A stretch of 64,000 bases of DNA, taken from Erpobdella octoculata. Its lineage: Eukaryota; Annelida; Clitellata; Hirudinida; Erpobdellidae. The notes beneath the pieces are model-generated. The model saw nothing but the letters and a program-made list of their open reading frames with translations, had not been told where the DNA came from and did not search any database. Position numbers and translations under genes: made by a program. Of the stretch, positions 27,301 to 38,562 are shown piece by piece. How positions within the stretch are numbered: the first letter of the stretch is position 1; the number at the start of each line of letters is the position of its first letter. The stretch covers positions 34,994,322-35,058,321 of the forward strand of contig OZ022242.1 of NCBI GenBank assembly GCA_963978895.1, in the 5' to 3' direction.

Positions 27301-27702
27301 ATCGATATTTATTTCCAGCAGGTTATTAGATTATTCAAAGTTATTTTTAATAAGTTCATCTAATTTTTTAACATATCTTGTTTTTCAAATTCAACTTATC
27401 AGATGTGGTAAAAATGCAAGTGGATACTTCATAGCTGCATGCAACATCTTGGACATGATGATCAAATACGATGAGATAGCTATCTTTCAGAATGTTCTCG
27501 AGCTTACAAGATCAAAGCTGTCATTTGAGTTTTCTGACGTTAGTATTTAAATTTGATGAAACATTTTCATCATCGCAATAAAATTTTCAATATACCTAAT
27601 TTAATTCGAGCATTAAATTTGCAAACTTTTATTTTTCAGACTGCATATTATGAATTGCACAAGTTGGTGCTCAGTTACCCAACGAAAACTATTCGTAATT
27701 AA
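18345..27702 (+). CDS. Receptor-type tyrosine phosphatase (FTP-like/EGF/WSC-like ectodomain), 22 exons, one nonsense codon
   Basis: Exons: 18345-18576, 19252-19524, 19601-19738, 19800-19939, 20158-20437, 20552-20671, 21571-21667, 21824-21873, 21947-22062, 22135-22222, 23546-23622, 23690-23723, 24109-24206, 24275-24394, 24817-24968, 25067-25202, 26359-26394, 26762-26866, 26953-27102, 27182-27321, 27403-27538, 27640-27702. All phases agree and the total is 927 codons with stop. Order: signal peptide, fucolectin/F5-8-like domain, laminin-type EGF, WSC-like Cys domain, two EGF modules, one membrane helix, catalytic phosphatase D1, degenerate D2. It should remove phosphate from tyrosines of membrane-proximal partners in response to an outside ligand. 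Odd: TAA at 20242-20244 in exon 5, where the duplicate has TCA; translation would stop before the membrane. Exon 2 needs an acceptor six bases inside the obvious one to avoid a stop at the junction. Confidence 0.8.
20063..20133 (-). repeat. tRNA-derived SINE-like segment in phosphatase intron 4
   Basis: On the minus strand GGTGCTATAGTGGG resembles an A box and GATGGTTCGAATC a B box, with tRNA-like spacing. The same place in the duplicate (about 48805-48880) has a shortened version with internal deletions. Confidence 0.5.
20888..21265 (+). CDS. Unknown basic open frame inside phosphatase intron 6
   Basis: 125-codon open frame between the last EGF exon and the membrane exon. The central part ([26 protein letters not shown]) is kept in the duplicate at about 51120-51250 with several changes. 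There a transposon has split the frame upstream. I recognise no family. It could be an alternative exon, a small nested gene or an old element. Conservation may only reflect the young duplication. Confidence 0.25.
   Translation: MSSPEFVASELRTSENTLSPGSRTKLGSIKNVKRVGEMYNSLIEQATGIVRKSQRRTRQKYPLEDMFRRIGRTCKQTRLNLNKIAYFAESFLFIQVCLQKHIWPKYSKKKNKTINKRRGSLKTGA
21824..25202 (+). other. Catalytic phosphatase domain D1 of the receptor phosphatase
   Basis: Juxtamembrane and D1 exons show [11 protein letters not shown] across a splice junction, DYINAS, IATQGP, FWRMIWQ, KCEQYWP, the WPDHG acid loop (exon 24817-24968) and the P-loop [10 protein letters not shown] split between exons ending at 24968 and starting at 25067. 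These are the diagnostic motifs of classical protein tyrosine phosphatases. Cys, Arg and the WPD Asp are all present, so this domain should be active. Confidence 0.93.
25806..26222. repeat. 21-bp minisatellite in a phosphatase intron
   Basis: About 20 nearly perfect copies of AAAAATTAACTCAATAAACTT with only a few single-base changes, between D1 and the next exon. Tandem with no spacers, so not a CRISPR array. Confidence 0.96.
26359..27702 (+). other. Degenerate second phosphatase domain (D2)
   Basis: Exons from 26359 to 27702 encode a PTP-like fold remnant. Where an active domain would have Cys-x5-Arg, this one reads [12 protein letters not shown]. It keeps the Cys and the SG-F trail but has no Arg in place and is shorter. 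Inactive D2 domains are common in receptor phosphatases and often act in regulation or binding. The protein ends TKTIRN then TAA. Confidence 0.75.
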
Positions 27703-27956
27703 ATAAAACAATTTGTTGTCATAATTAGTAGTTTTTTTTTACTTTAATTCATTTGATAAACTAAGCTTTGTTTTTCTTATTTAAAATTATTGTTTTTGTC
27801 AACGTTTTTAAGTACATTAAAAGCAAATAATTGTTTTAAATATTTGCCGTTTTTAATAAAATTAAAACTTTTTTGTTTATTAATTAATTTGTTTTTAATT
27901 TAAATTTTGCTTTGTTATAGTTGAAACCTTTAAAAGGTATAATTTAACAAAAAATA

Positions 27957-28118
27957 ATGGCTAGAAATTTCAGTCCTTTAGAACTACATTACATTAGACT
28001 CGACTATGATGGGTACAACAACTTTTTACTTTGGCTCCACAGCGATTATGCTGACTGCTACGTTGTTATATTAAGAAGCGAAACGTTGCGTAGAAATACT
28101 TTGAAAGTCTACAAATAA
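27957..28118 (+). CDS. Small unknown open frame, 53 aa
   Basis: ATG-to-TAA frame starting MARNFSPLELHYIRL, 250 bp after the phosphatase stop. Codon use looks plausible and aromatic residues are frequent, but I know no family. It may be an alternative last exon or chance. Confidence 0.2.
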   Translation: MARNFSPLELHYIRLDYDGYNNFLLWLHSDYADCYVVILRSETLRRNTLKVYK

Positions 28119-28981
28119 GATGGCTGTTATAAATAACCACCAAATATAACGCAATTATTAAAACGACTCTAGAATTTTTTTTATAATTGCTTATAGTTTT
28201 TTACACCAGGTGTTTTAAGACTGAAATGGCTATATGTTAGAAGCAAATAGGTACTTTCAGTTGTAGATCATATTTGATCTTTTTAACACAATAATGATCA
28301 AAAATCGTTTAAACATGCAGGCACAAATATTGTTCAAAGTTCTGACAAATATAAAAACTGTAATTTAAACAAAAGTTTCATTGTTGTAACTTGAAAAAAA
28401 ACAAACAATATTGTTTGGTGAAAAATTCTGAAACTTAAGTTAAAAACAGTGTTTCTTAACTAATTTTATTTAAAAAGGTCTGAGGTTAATGCAAAAAACG
28501 TTTCCTCTTAATTAGTTAAATAGCTAATCAGCAAAATGCAAAGTAATAATTTTAATAGCATATATAGCTGTTAATTTGTTGTTAAAACAATGTTACACTT
28601 TCAGCTTTTTATATTCGCGTTTAACGGTTGAATTGTTTATGTTTTGCAACTTTTCAAGCAGCTGAAGATAATTTTTTTCTCAATCGGTGTTTCGATCACT
28701 AAATTTATCTAATGTGATTGAATTTGATTCATTTTTCCAACTTTTTTTCTTTGGTTGAGTCCTGTATATGTTTTAATTTAGTTTAAAAAATTTCATAATA
28801 CACACTTATCTGATAAGATAACAAGCCTTTTTAATCTTGCTTTCTACTTAGATAACATGGATTTAATAAATAAAAACACTCAAAGTAATATTTAGTTTGA
28901 CTTATTAAGGCATAATAGCAGTTTATCTCATTTAATAGTACGTTTCTAAATATGTTTCTAAAGAGGCATTTTGAAACTCAC
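28119..28981. other. AT-rich stretch between convergent genes
   Basis: Lies between the plus-strand phosphatase and the last visible exon of the minus-strand SRCR/EGF gene. I looked for minus-strand cytoplasmic or phosphatase exons and saw none. Confidence 0.45.
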
Positions 28982-31900
28982 CTTTTAAACTTACAGTAAA
29001 AATAAATTCCTCCAGTGGTTAAACAAATTACCAGTATAACAATCAACAACAATCCAACAAGTAAGAAAGTTTTTGAATTGCTTTGCTTCAGAACATCTAC
29101 AAAAAATTTCTCAAAATTTTATTTAAATTTGTTATCAAAACTTGAAACTAAAAGTAATAAATGATTTTAATTCTGGTATTTGAAATTTTTAATAAACTAT
29201 TTTGTGTAGTGAAAATTGCTTGTTTGTTTGAATGTTAAACACAATAAACTGTTATTGTATTTTTTAAAACCGTGTTTAAATTTGCAACTGAAACCTCCAA
29301 CATGACGGTTATGTTGTCACATATTGACAGTTGTATTAAACATACATCAATATTAGTAAATTTAATTAACGCACTCAAAGTTAAAATAAGAAAAATTAAA
29401 ACAGCAATATCAAACGTTTAACTTAAAAATGTTAATAACCTGAGCAAGTTGAATTGCTATCAAGCATTTCAATAAATCCACTTTTACAATCACATTGAAA
29501 ACTTCCATACGTGTTTGAACATATCGTCGAAGACAAATTACAGTTGTGTATTTTTTCGTCACATTCATTGATGTCTTAAAAATAATTAACTTAACAATTT
29601 AAATATCTAGAATGCTTTGTTTTGAAATCATAGAACAGTTTTTTTGTTACATATAAACACGAAATTAGTTGAACTACCTGAACAAAAACTTCTATTTAGA
29701 CCTTTAAATCCATCTTTACAAATACATGTGTAACTGCCTTCTGTGTTTTCACATATTGTTGAATTCAAATCACAAACAGGATAAGCTGATTTACATTCAT
29801 CAATATCTACAAAATAATTAAATTTGTAATGCAGTGCATCAACCGTATTTTTCTCCGTTCATCTTTACTACATCAGTCCATCTATCCATCCATCCATCCA
29901 TCCATCCATCCATCCATCCATCCATCCATCCATCCATCCATCCATCCATCCATCCATCCATCCATCCATCCATCCATCCATCCATCCATCCATCCATCCA
30001 TCCATCCATCCATCCATCCATCCATCCATCCATCCATCCATCCATCTATAACTAGATCCTATTCATTAAATCTTTTATATTATCTCTACCAAGTCTGCTT
30101 GCTTGCTTGAGCCATACGTTGGGTTTCTTTACTACTTAAAAAAATAAACTTTCCGATATCAATTCGAATTGACATTTGGGGTTTTTTAACTACGGACTTT
30201 ACTAGATAATAAATTTTCAGTTCCATAGAAAAACATTTGTGTGAATTATGGAATAAAATCAAGTAGGCCTTCAGAATTAAAAAAAAAGTTTTATGTAGAG
30301 AAATGAATTAGAATTTCTTAGTTTTTTTTTATATTTTATAATCTCACTAACATAAAAAAATAATGGCAAAAAAATTTTTCTGGACAAATTAAAATTGTGT
30401 GAAAGATTTTTAACAACGAAGTTTTTCATGGTTTTTTTTGTTTTTCTTTTGTTTCTATTCATTGTTGAGATTGGTTCGCTATTAAAAAAAGTGAATCAAT
30501 CTAAGAAGCATTTTTACTATATCCAAGCATGCTCCCTCAACATCACGGACACCATCACAAGACACACACAGCACCAACACTTAACAGGACTGGTAAATAA
30601 AAGTCCAGAAGTCAATGTCATCTTTTTCGTCTAATTACAATATTTTAGTTTCATAGTTTCAAAACAACCCTGATTATGGCCGCAATGGCTGAAACTTGCA
30701 AGTTGGTTGCTAATAAAACCTTTGATTACAAAATCAGGAAAAGTGTTTTAGTTCATTTTAATATTTAAAAAAACTTTCTTTTAAATGGCAAGTCTATTTT
30801 ATTAGAGCGTGTTTATCCAAAAATATATATATGTAAAATTTTCTTAAAATTAACCGATGTTCATATTCATGATTTGCGCCCCGGACGCCACTTTTGGCGG
30901 ATATTGCTTGAACTACCTTTAAATCATTTTCTATTAAATGCTCTGGTTTTTGTACTTATTTAATTATTTCAATTTCAGTCTCTTCTTCAAAAAGTAACTC
31001 GTTATTTAAACAAGCATTAAAATCTTATTTATTATTGTTACACTTATAATTATCCATTAATTTTGTCGATCTCTGTCGTTTGTTTTTGATCAGTATTGTT
31101 AAAATTGTTAAAAAAAATATAACTGATAGAGGCAGCACAACTCAACCCACTCATTCTATTTTATTTATATAGGTTATCTACTAAGCGGGAACAAATTCCC
31201 TTTGGACGAACCTTTTGAGCACTTTGTTTTTGCTATGTATCTGTATTCTTTTCTGCATTTGGCACATTTGTCTGTATTTGTTTTTTTCTGTTCGAGTTTT
31301 ATTTTGTTTGAATTACATTGCTTGTTTTTGTGCTCAATAAAAAAAAGTAGGACGTAAAAAACTATTTTTTCTTTTCTAATATATTTTAGAATTTTCCGTT
31401 TTTTCAACGGAAAGTTTTTTATCCAATAGGTAAAGGATCCCAACGTACGGCTTAAACCAACAAACCAACACAAACAATTATTTTAAAAAAATAACAAAAA
31501 TGGACTTTAAACTAAATGTGGTTATCTTTCACATAAACAGCCCGGGCCAAATCTTCCAATAAAATAGTCCTATTTGGTTACAACCTTAACCTTAACCTCA
31601 ACCTTAACCCTAACCCTAACCTTAACCCTAACCTTAACCCTAACCTTAACCTTAACCCTAACCCTAACCTTAACTATCATAATGATTAAACTAGTGGTTA
31701 CGTTTCATCGTGTTTATAGTCGAGAATGTATTAATCTTTCACACATCGGGCCTTTTGTGTGAAAGATTACCCTAAAGGTTTTGATCAAAATTTCATTATT
31801 TGAAAATTCCAAACAGAGCTTACCGTCATAACAGTTCAGATAAACATCTTCATCATGTCCGCAATCATGAGAAAAATAAGGCGAATGGTTACATTGACTG

Positions 31901-32213
31901 ATTCTCTGGTCAACATTGTGACACTGTACATCATCTAAGCCAATGCGTACTTCTTCTTCAGCAGTGGTTTTCATATAATTGCGAATCATGTTACCGTACA
32001 GAAATCCGAGCTCATTGCAAGCCAGTCTAACATTTAAAGTATGGTAAGTTTTTAATTTAAATTGAATGAATGTTTTTACTCAACCATCTTACCGAGAGTT
32101 GATAGAATTCCAGTAATCGTCGCAAACGGTTGCCCATTCTCCATCAATTTGAATTTCAAGACGTCCGTGAGTTTTGTTACCTCCGTTAAGTCGTAAACCA
32201 GTCACTCTTTCAT
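28982..32213 (-). CDS. SRCR/calcium-binding-EGF/transmembrane receptor, 3' exons
   Basis: Minus-strand exons in coding order: 32213-32093 and 32026-31824 form one SRCR domain (motifs [39 protein letters not shown]); 29806-29678 and 29574-29440 are calcium-binding EGF modules (DIDEC and DINEC starts, six Cys each); 29096-28982 is a membrane helix ([20 protein letters not shown]) ending YCKFKR. All junctions are phase 1 or 2 and agree. It should be a cell-surface receptor. The membrane exon ends AAAAG|GTGAGT in phase 2; if unspliced it stops at once with TGA. No cytoplasmic exon was found downstream. Earlier exons must lie at higher coordinates, probably among the EGF exons at 40.7-42.4 kb. Confidence 0.75.
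29882..30043. repeat. (CCAT)n microsatellite
   Basis: About 160 bp of CCAT units. Ile-His-Pro-Ser and Met-Asp-Gly-Trp frames across it are artefacts. Confidence 0.97.
30060..31570. other. Intronic AT-rich DNA of the SRCR/EGF gene
   Basis: No exon recognised between the EGF exon at 29806 and the SRCR exon at 31824. Confidence 0.5.
31584..31675. repeat. Interstitial telomere-like repeat
   Basis: About 15 copies mixing CCCTAA and CCTTAA hexamers, next to ordinary intron sequence on both sides. CCCTAA is the complement of the animal telomere unit TTAGGG. Confidence 0.9.
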
Positions 32214-32219
32214 CTAAAT

Positions 32220-33530
32220 TATTTGCATTATTGTTTGAAATTCTTTTTTATCGTAAATAAAATGTATTACCAAAATTGTGATTTAAATTCAATTTTAACA
32301 AAAAAACCGTAAAAAACTTCGTTTTTTTAAATCCCTTTATAGTTTTGTAATTTGGCAGTAAAAAATGTTTTGCAAATTATTTTTCAATTTTAATTAATTT
32401 TACTCTATAATTTGTTCAAATGTTGTTCAATCAATCTAAAAATTTAATTGAATAGAAAGTCAGCAGCAACAAGCAAATTCGCCAAATTTCAACTTGATTG
32501 TGAGGTTTAAAAACATAAGCTTTTTTCAAATCAATATGGAATAAACAAATATTTTATTATAATTATTTAAAACTGAAAATTAATTAACGCTTTTTTTTTA
32601 AAACCGATAATATATAGTTTTGTAAAATTACGGTAGTTGCTGACAATTTTAACTACATCAAAGTGATACATTGGTCTAAACAGTGCCTTAGTTTTATCGT
32701 GTTTAATTGAATGAATAAGAACCTAATCGTCTTCAACGCTGGGTTTAAAATAATCATACTAGGAGCCATCAATCGATGCTTTACAATAAGTTTAATTAAA
32801 ACAAATAATATTAAAAGAATTCTTAAAATGTTTTTACTACCGACAACCTTAAAAGAATTTGAAAAATAATCTCAGCGAAAATTAGAAAAGATCACAACGT
32901 GCATATAGACTTTAGTCTAACACCATTCGTGCCGTCTCAGCTACTACACGAGACAATGCATTACATCATATATTGAATAAAAAAATATTCATTGATTATT
33001 ATTTTTTACTAAAACCATAATACTAAAGTTTTATAATTTATTGTTAACTGGAATAAGCTACCCTACAGCATTAAAAAACTGCATACAAATTACAGCGACG
33101 TTCTTGTAACCTATTAAATTTTGCATTTTTACAAAAAAATTATTAATGCATTCATCATTAATGCTTAAATGAGGTTAGGAAATTCGTTTTATTTATTAGT
33201 GAATTTTGTATTAAAATAACCACATCTTGAAGTAATACATTGAAAAAAAACTGTTTTGCTTGGATTCGAACGCAGGACCTGCTACGCAAGAGCAGACCGC
33301 GCAGAAATAATCGCAACTAGAGCCGGCATCAGGATTAAAAAAATAAGCTGAGCCAAAGTCAAAGTAAACACCAAGCAAGAATAACAAACCAACAGTACAT
33401 TTTAATAAAAGCGTGTTTTTTATAAAAAAATTTTTTAATAGTAATATTTTCAAATTTTTAGTCTTTGATTTTGGCAATAGATTTTCAATGACAAACACTT
33501 TTATTGAAAAAGAAATATGAAAAATATGGA
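32220..33530. other. AT-rich stretch with a possible tRNA-like patch
   Basis: No exon recognised. Near 33255-33320 the minus strand contains GCGTTCGAATCC, a B-box-like motif, preceded by weak A-box-like sequence, perhaps a SINE relic. Confidence 0.35.
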
Positions 33531-33539
33531 TTTCCTAGA

Positions 33540-33606
33540 CATTTTTCCAGATAGTTACAATATCATATCAGATAGTTACAATATCATATCAGATAGTTAC
33601 AATATC
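33540..33606. repeat. 21-bp triplicate
   Basis: Three direct copies of AGATAGTTACAATATCATATC, the last one diverging at its end. Confidence 0.9.
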
Positions 33607-33767
33607 AGGGTAGGCGCCTATAAATGGCTGCCTCTGCAAGTACCCTTTCTCGCCTTCTCGCAAGACTTGTCTTGGAAAAGGCGTTGTGAAAGAGAAATAA
33701 ATAAAAAAATAAAAAATATAAATTATTCAAATCCTAACCGTTTTATAATATATAAAATAAATATTTG

Positions 33768-33793
33768 TATGTATGTATGTATGTATGTATGTA

Positions 33794-33826
<33 letters not shown>

Positions 33827-34076
33827 ATGTATGTATGTATGTATGTATGTATGTATGTATGTATGTATGTATGTATGTATGTATGTATGTATGTATGTAT
33901 GTATGTATGTATGTATGTATGTATGTATGTATGTATGTATGTATGTATGTATGTATGTATGTATGTATGTATGTATGTATGTATGTATGTATGTATGTAT
34001 GTATGTATGTATGTATGTATGTATGTTTGTATTTATTTATTTATGTATGTATTTATGTATGTATTTATGTATACTA
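33768..34076. repeat. (GTAT)n microsatellite
   Basis: About 300 bp of GTAT units with a short GTGT patch near the start. The Met-Tyr-Val-Cys frames are artefacts. Confidence 0.97.
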
Positions 34077-34099
34077 TGTATGTTTGTATATTATGGCAT

Positions 34100-35085
34100 C
34101 AAAGGTAAGACGCCGAACAACTTTTATTAAAATGTAGTACACTTAAGTAAGATAATCAGTCGGTGATTTGTGTCAAGTTTGCAAAAATATTGTTAATCCG
34201 TTGGTGTTTGATGGACAAAGAACATTTCGGTTAACGGTTAAAGGGAAAGTAAATATTGTTTTCTTCAAGATAAAAATAAAATAAAATAAATTTATAATTG
34301 AACTAAACAACTTTTTTAACAGTTTGTTTATCAGTTTAAAATATCAATAAATTTGTGTGTGTTTTAGTGACGCCTTATTTGTTTTGATTTTATCGAGTTC
34401 TTTCTTTTCCAAAACGACAGCTGTTTTATCGGTGGTTTATATTTGCTTTTTCGCGATTGCCAAAAGTTATTCTTCAAATACAGATAGATTCTTTTCTTAA
34501 GTGTTTTTTTAAATTTTAGACTATAAAAAGTGTAAAAAATTTGCAGGACTTATCACAAAGTTTTATAATTTTAGTGAGTATAGTATATTTTTGGAAGCTT
34601 TTTGAATAAATAATTGACCCAATTAAGGCCAGACATATTAAGGTTCTTGTACGAATTAGTTTTTAGTATAAGTTAGAGTGACATATCATTTTGTTTTTTA
34701 CAAAAATAATTCCAGATTTGATAAATAAAATTAAAATTTCATTGTTCATATATACCATTCAAAAGTAAGTAGCAAAGCTAATATGATTTTTTTAGTTTTT
34801 GAACATGATTTTTTGTATATCTTTTAATTTGTTTTGTTTGTTGTTTTACACATGATTAAGTTGTAAGATTATCATTATTGCACTAAAATATTATGTGTTT
34901 ACAAAAAGTGTTCCAGATTTGAAAACTAAAATAATTCGTATTTATCCTTCAAGGCTTTTGGCCCATCAATTTAATTGTTCGTTATTCAATATTGTTCATC
35001 ATGATTTACTATTTGAAAAAAAAGTTAGATGCAAAAAAACTGACAAGACTGCAATCAACCTAATGAAAAGCGATTGGGAGCGGGA
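34100..35085. other. AT-rich stretch without recognised genes
   Basis: Nothing recognised. The right end runs into a GAGCGGGA-type repeat. Confidence 0.5.
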
Positions 35086-35260
35086 AAGCTACCGAGAGCG
35101 AGAAAGCGACCGAGAGCGGGAAAGCGACCGGGAACGTGAGAGCAAGCGGGGAAAGAAACGGGAGCGAGAGAGAAAAACGACAGAAAATCTCTAAAAAGCC
35201 CGGGCAACGCCGTGTACCTTGCCAGTTGATAAATAAAACAGCGATAAAAATATTCCAATA
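35086..35260 (+). repeat. GAGCGGGAAAGC tandem repeat plus CCCGGGCAACGCC tail
   Basis: Purine-rich units (AGCGACCGAGAGCGGGAA) followed by CCCGGGCAACGCC and TTGATAAATAAAACAG. An inverted relative lies at about 54890-55330. A second diverged tail appears at 35565-35620 after a GA-rich tract (about 35395-35530). This looks like an interspersed element with a variable repeat core. Confidence 0.55.
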
Positions 35261-35879
35261 CATATAAACATAAAATTAGTTACGACCAAAATCCCCGAAA
35301 ATTTCCTGCCATTGTATGATTCTTTGCTCAATTGTCAACATAATTCAAATTTAAATCTCTTAAATTCTGTCTAGCAGTTTCAAGAGAAACAAGTGGGAAT
35401 GAGAAAAAGGGAAGGAATGAGAGAAAGAAAAAGAAAAACAGTGTGAAAAAGAGAGATAATAAGAGAGAGAGAGAGAGAGCGAGAGAGAGAAAGGGCGAGT
35501 AAGGAGAAGAAAATAAACAAGGAGATATAAACCAAAATGAAACAACGAGAGAACATCTAAAAAGTAAACCTGGGCACAGCCAAGTAGCCTGGGATTGCAA
35601 GCTAGTTAATTTATAAATAGAAAAATAAATATAATAAAATATAAAAACATTTTTTTTTGAATGTTCTCATGTAGGGGAGATGGGGGCTATTTGATCTCTG
35701 AGGCACATTGATCTTTTGGCAATAACGTAATAATTTCTAAATAAAAATGCAATGCATAATTGTTCATGGTCTTTAATTGTTGTTTTTTTCTAATTTTAGT
35801 CCTATTTTCTTTTCAACAATCCGCCGTTGAAAGTTTGTTTTGACCGGAGAAAAGTAAATTTTCACAACAGTTGAGTTGA

Positions 35880-36257
35880 GTTCGCAGACAACGTGTTCGG
35901 TACAATTTTGACCTCTCCGGCTGGTCTTCTGTCGAATGTGGTGTTCCTCAGGGCTCGATTCTTGGACCGCTGTTTTTCCTCTTCTATACTTCGAGTGTCT
36001 TTGGCCTGGCCATTCAGCATGGTTTCGAGATTCACGGCTATGCTGATGACTTGCAGATCTATAGCCATTGCGACGTTCAAGACATTGGCTCGCTTACGGA
36101 TCGACTGGACAAGGTTCGCAACCTTGGGATTACCATCGACTCTTCGTGGAACAACCTGCCGGAGGAACTTACCGACACTGCAAATGCATACAGCCTTTAT
36201 GGTTTTAAGAAGAAGCTCAAGACCTTTTTGTTCTCTCGATTGTTAAATAGAATTTGA
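35880..36257 (+). mobile_element. Collapsed LINE with intact YADD motif, in one frame
   Basis: One uninterrupted frame reads CGVPQGSILGPL (reverse-transcriptase palm), HGYADDLQIYS (catalytic YADD), then jumps to RNLGITIDSS and to WNNLPEELTD with FKKKLKTFLFSR, the C-terminal signature of CR1/L2-type LINEs. The pieces that normally separate these blocks are missing, so internal deletions have kept the frame. An (AAT)n tract begins about 100 bp after the stop and may be the element's 3' tail. Confidence 0.75.
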
Positions 36258-36355
36258 CCCTTTTAAATTTTGACACTAGATTCTTTTGTTAAAAATTTCG
36301 GCGCTGTTTGCCCCGTGATCTGAGAAAATTTATTTTTAGAGAGCACGTAAATAGC

Positions 36356-36737
<382 letters not shown>

Positions 36738-36739
<2 letters not shown>

Positions 36740-37099
36740 GCATACCACGAATAAAATCTGTAAAATTTTGGCAAATCAACATTGTAGCGGCTGATAATTA
36801 AAAACACTGTTAAAGTATATCCCGAAAAAATAGAAATTCACAAATGTTAGAAAATATCTTACTTTTTCTCTCTTTTATGCGTAGAGAAACACAGTTGATG
36901 GAACTTAACAGAAAACGTTAAAAAAAGATTTCTAATCTATTACGTAAACTCGTAAACAAAATTGCTTAATCGGCTATGCGGCAGAGTTACATAACCAATA
37001 CGACCATATATCGCTAATTAAATATTCTTATAACGCTGTTCTTATAATAAAAAGGTGGGTACCCCATATTACCCGAGGCCCCATATTACCCCACTTTCC
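36738..37099. other. AT-rich spacer between two AAT tracts
   Basis: No gene seen. Ends with CCCCATATTACCC repeats just before the next AAT tract. Confidence 0.45.
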
Positions 37100-37101
37100 C
37101 C

Positions 37102-37483
<382 letters not shown>

Positions 37484-37859
37484 CTTTCCATATCTGCCAG
37501 CTTAAAGGGACCAACAGAATGTTAAACAAACCAACAAACTACTTCACTTAACTTGCTTTCCCAGCGAACAACTGTTTAAAAAGTTATATGCCAGCAAAAA
37601 ATTAATGAGGTTTAGATATGTTATAGTTTAATATTTATTGAATATAAATAAAAATTAAAAAAAAATAATATCGCGTATTGACAAAGTTAATAACACTATC
37701 TCTCTGCGAATCTTCTATTGATGGATTTCCTAAACACGTCACATGTAAACATGTTTACATAAGCGTAGGCAAAAAGAGCCAGCCTTTCATATCTGTCTTG
37801 CGTTTGTTCATCTTAACCGCAGAACTTTAGGAATATCTGGTATATCAAATTATTGTAAA

Positions 37860-38562
37860 ATGTTATCGGATGACGATCGCAGCTGTTACTTCAATAAACT
37901 TATAGTTGAACACGATGTTAAGAAGCTGACTGATCCTTTCTTGCTAGGTGTGTATAATTAATAAACATCAGTTTGTAGTATTAAAAAATATATTTAACTT
38001 AACATGAGCTGCTGCATGGGGCTAGGAACTTAATCATTCATTCGTTTAATTGAAAATTGAATTAATTTATTGTTTGTAATATTTGCTTCTGCCATAAAAA
38101 CGGTCTTACTGTAACTGTTTGTTGACATAAATAATTGCAAACATTACCTTTTTAAGACAATCTTCTAACATAATTTAGTTATAATTTTTTCAAGAAAACT
38201 GGACTGACAACATACGACATATACCAAACATCGGCTGGCCTGATATAATTAACTTTTTAATAAACAAAACAAGTACCTTCTCTAATGAAAAACTAAAGGC
38301 CTACAAATCATTAGAAGCTTATAATTACTATTTGAATGGACATGTACAAAATTGTTTTTTTAATGTTGATAATTTCATATTTACATTTGTAAAAGCTCAG
38401 GTTTGGTCATTAAATAATTATAACTTAAGTGAATGTGTCAATACCAATTGTCTAATATATTCAAATGTTCTTCCAAGCCAAAGACAATCAAAAAATACAA
38501 TGTCGGATGTAAATAAAGAAAATAAGGAAAATCCTCTATTTGAATATCTGTGCAAGCCTTAA
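37860..38562 (+). pseudogene. N-terminal fragment of a transposon-associated (SWIM/YqaJ-type) protein
   Basis: Exon 37860-37947 (starts MLSDDDRSCYF, ends DPFLL) splices in phase to 38195-38562 (ENWTDNI, IGWPDIINFL, KAYKSLEAYNYYLNG). The pattern of a short WPDI block and LKAYKSLEAYNYF recalls large families of SWIM zinc-finger proteins that often sit beside a YqaJ-like nuclease and are amplified in animal genomes. The frame stops before any SWIM Cys/His motif, so this is a 151-residue fragment. The family assignment is from memory of the pattern and is tentative. Confidence 0.45.

Noticed and set aside
31584..31675. Chromosome end
   Set aside because: Unique gene sequence lies on both sides and the hexamers are degenerate.
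33517..34137. 206-codon Cys-Met-Tyr-Val protein
   Set aside because: Mostly GTAT microsatellite; the unique ends have no recognisable domain.
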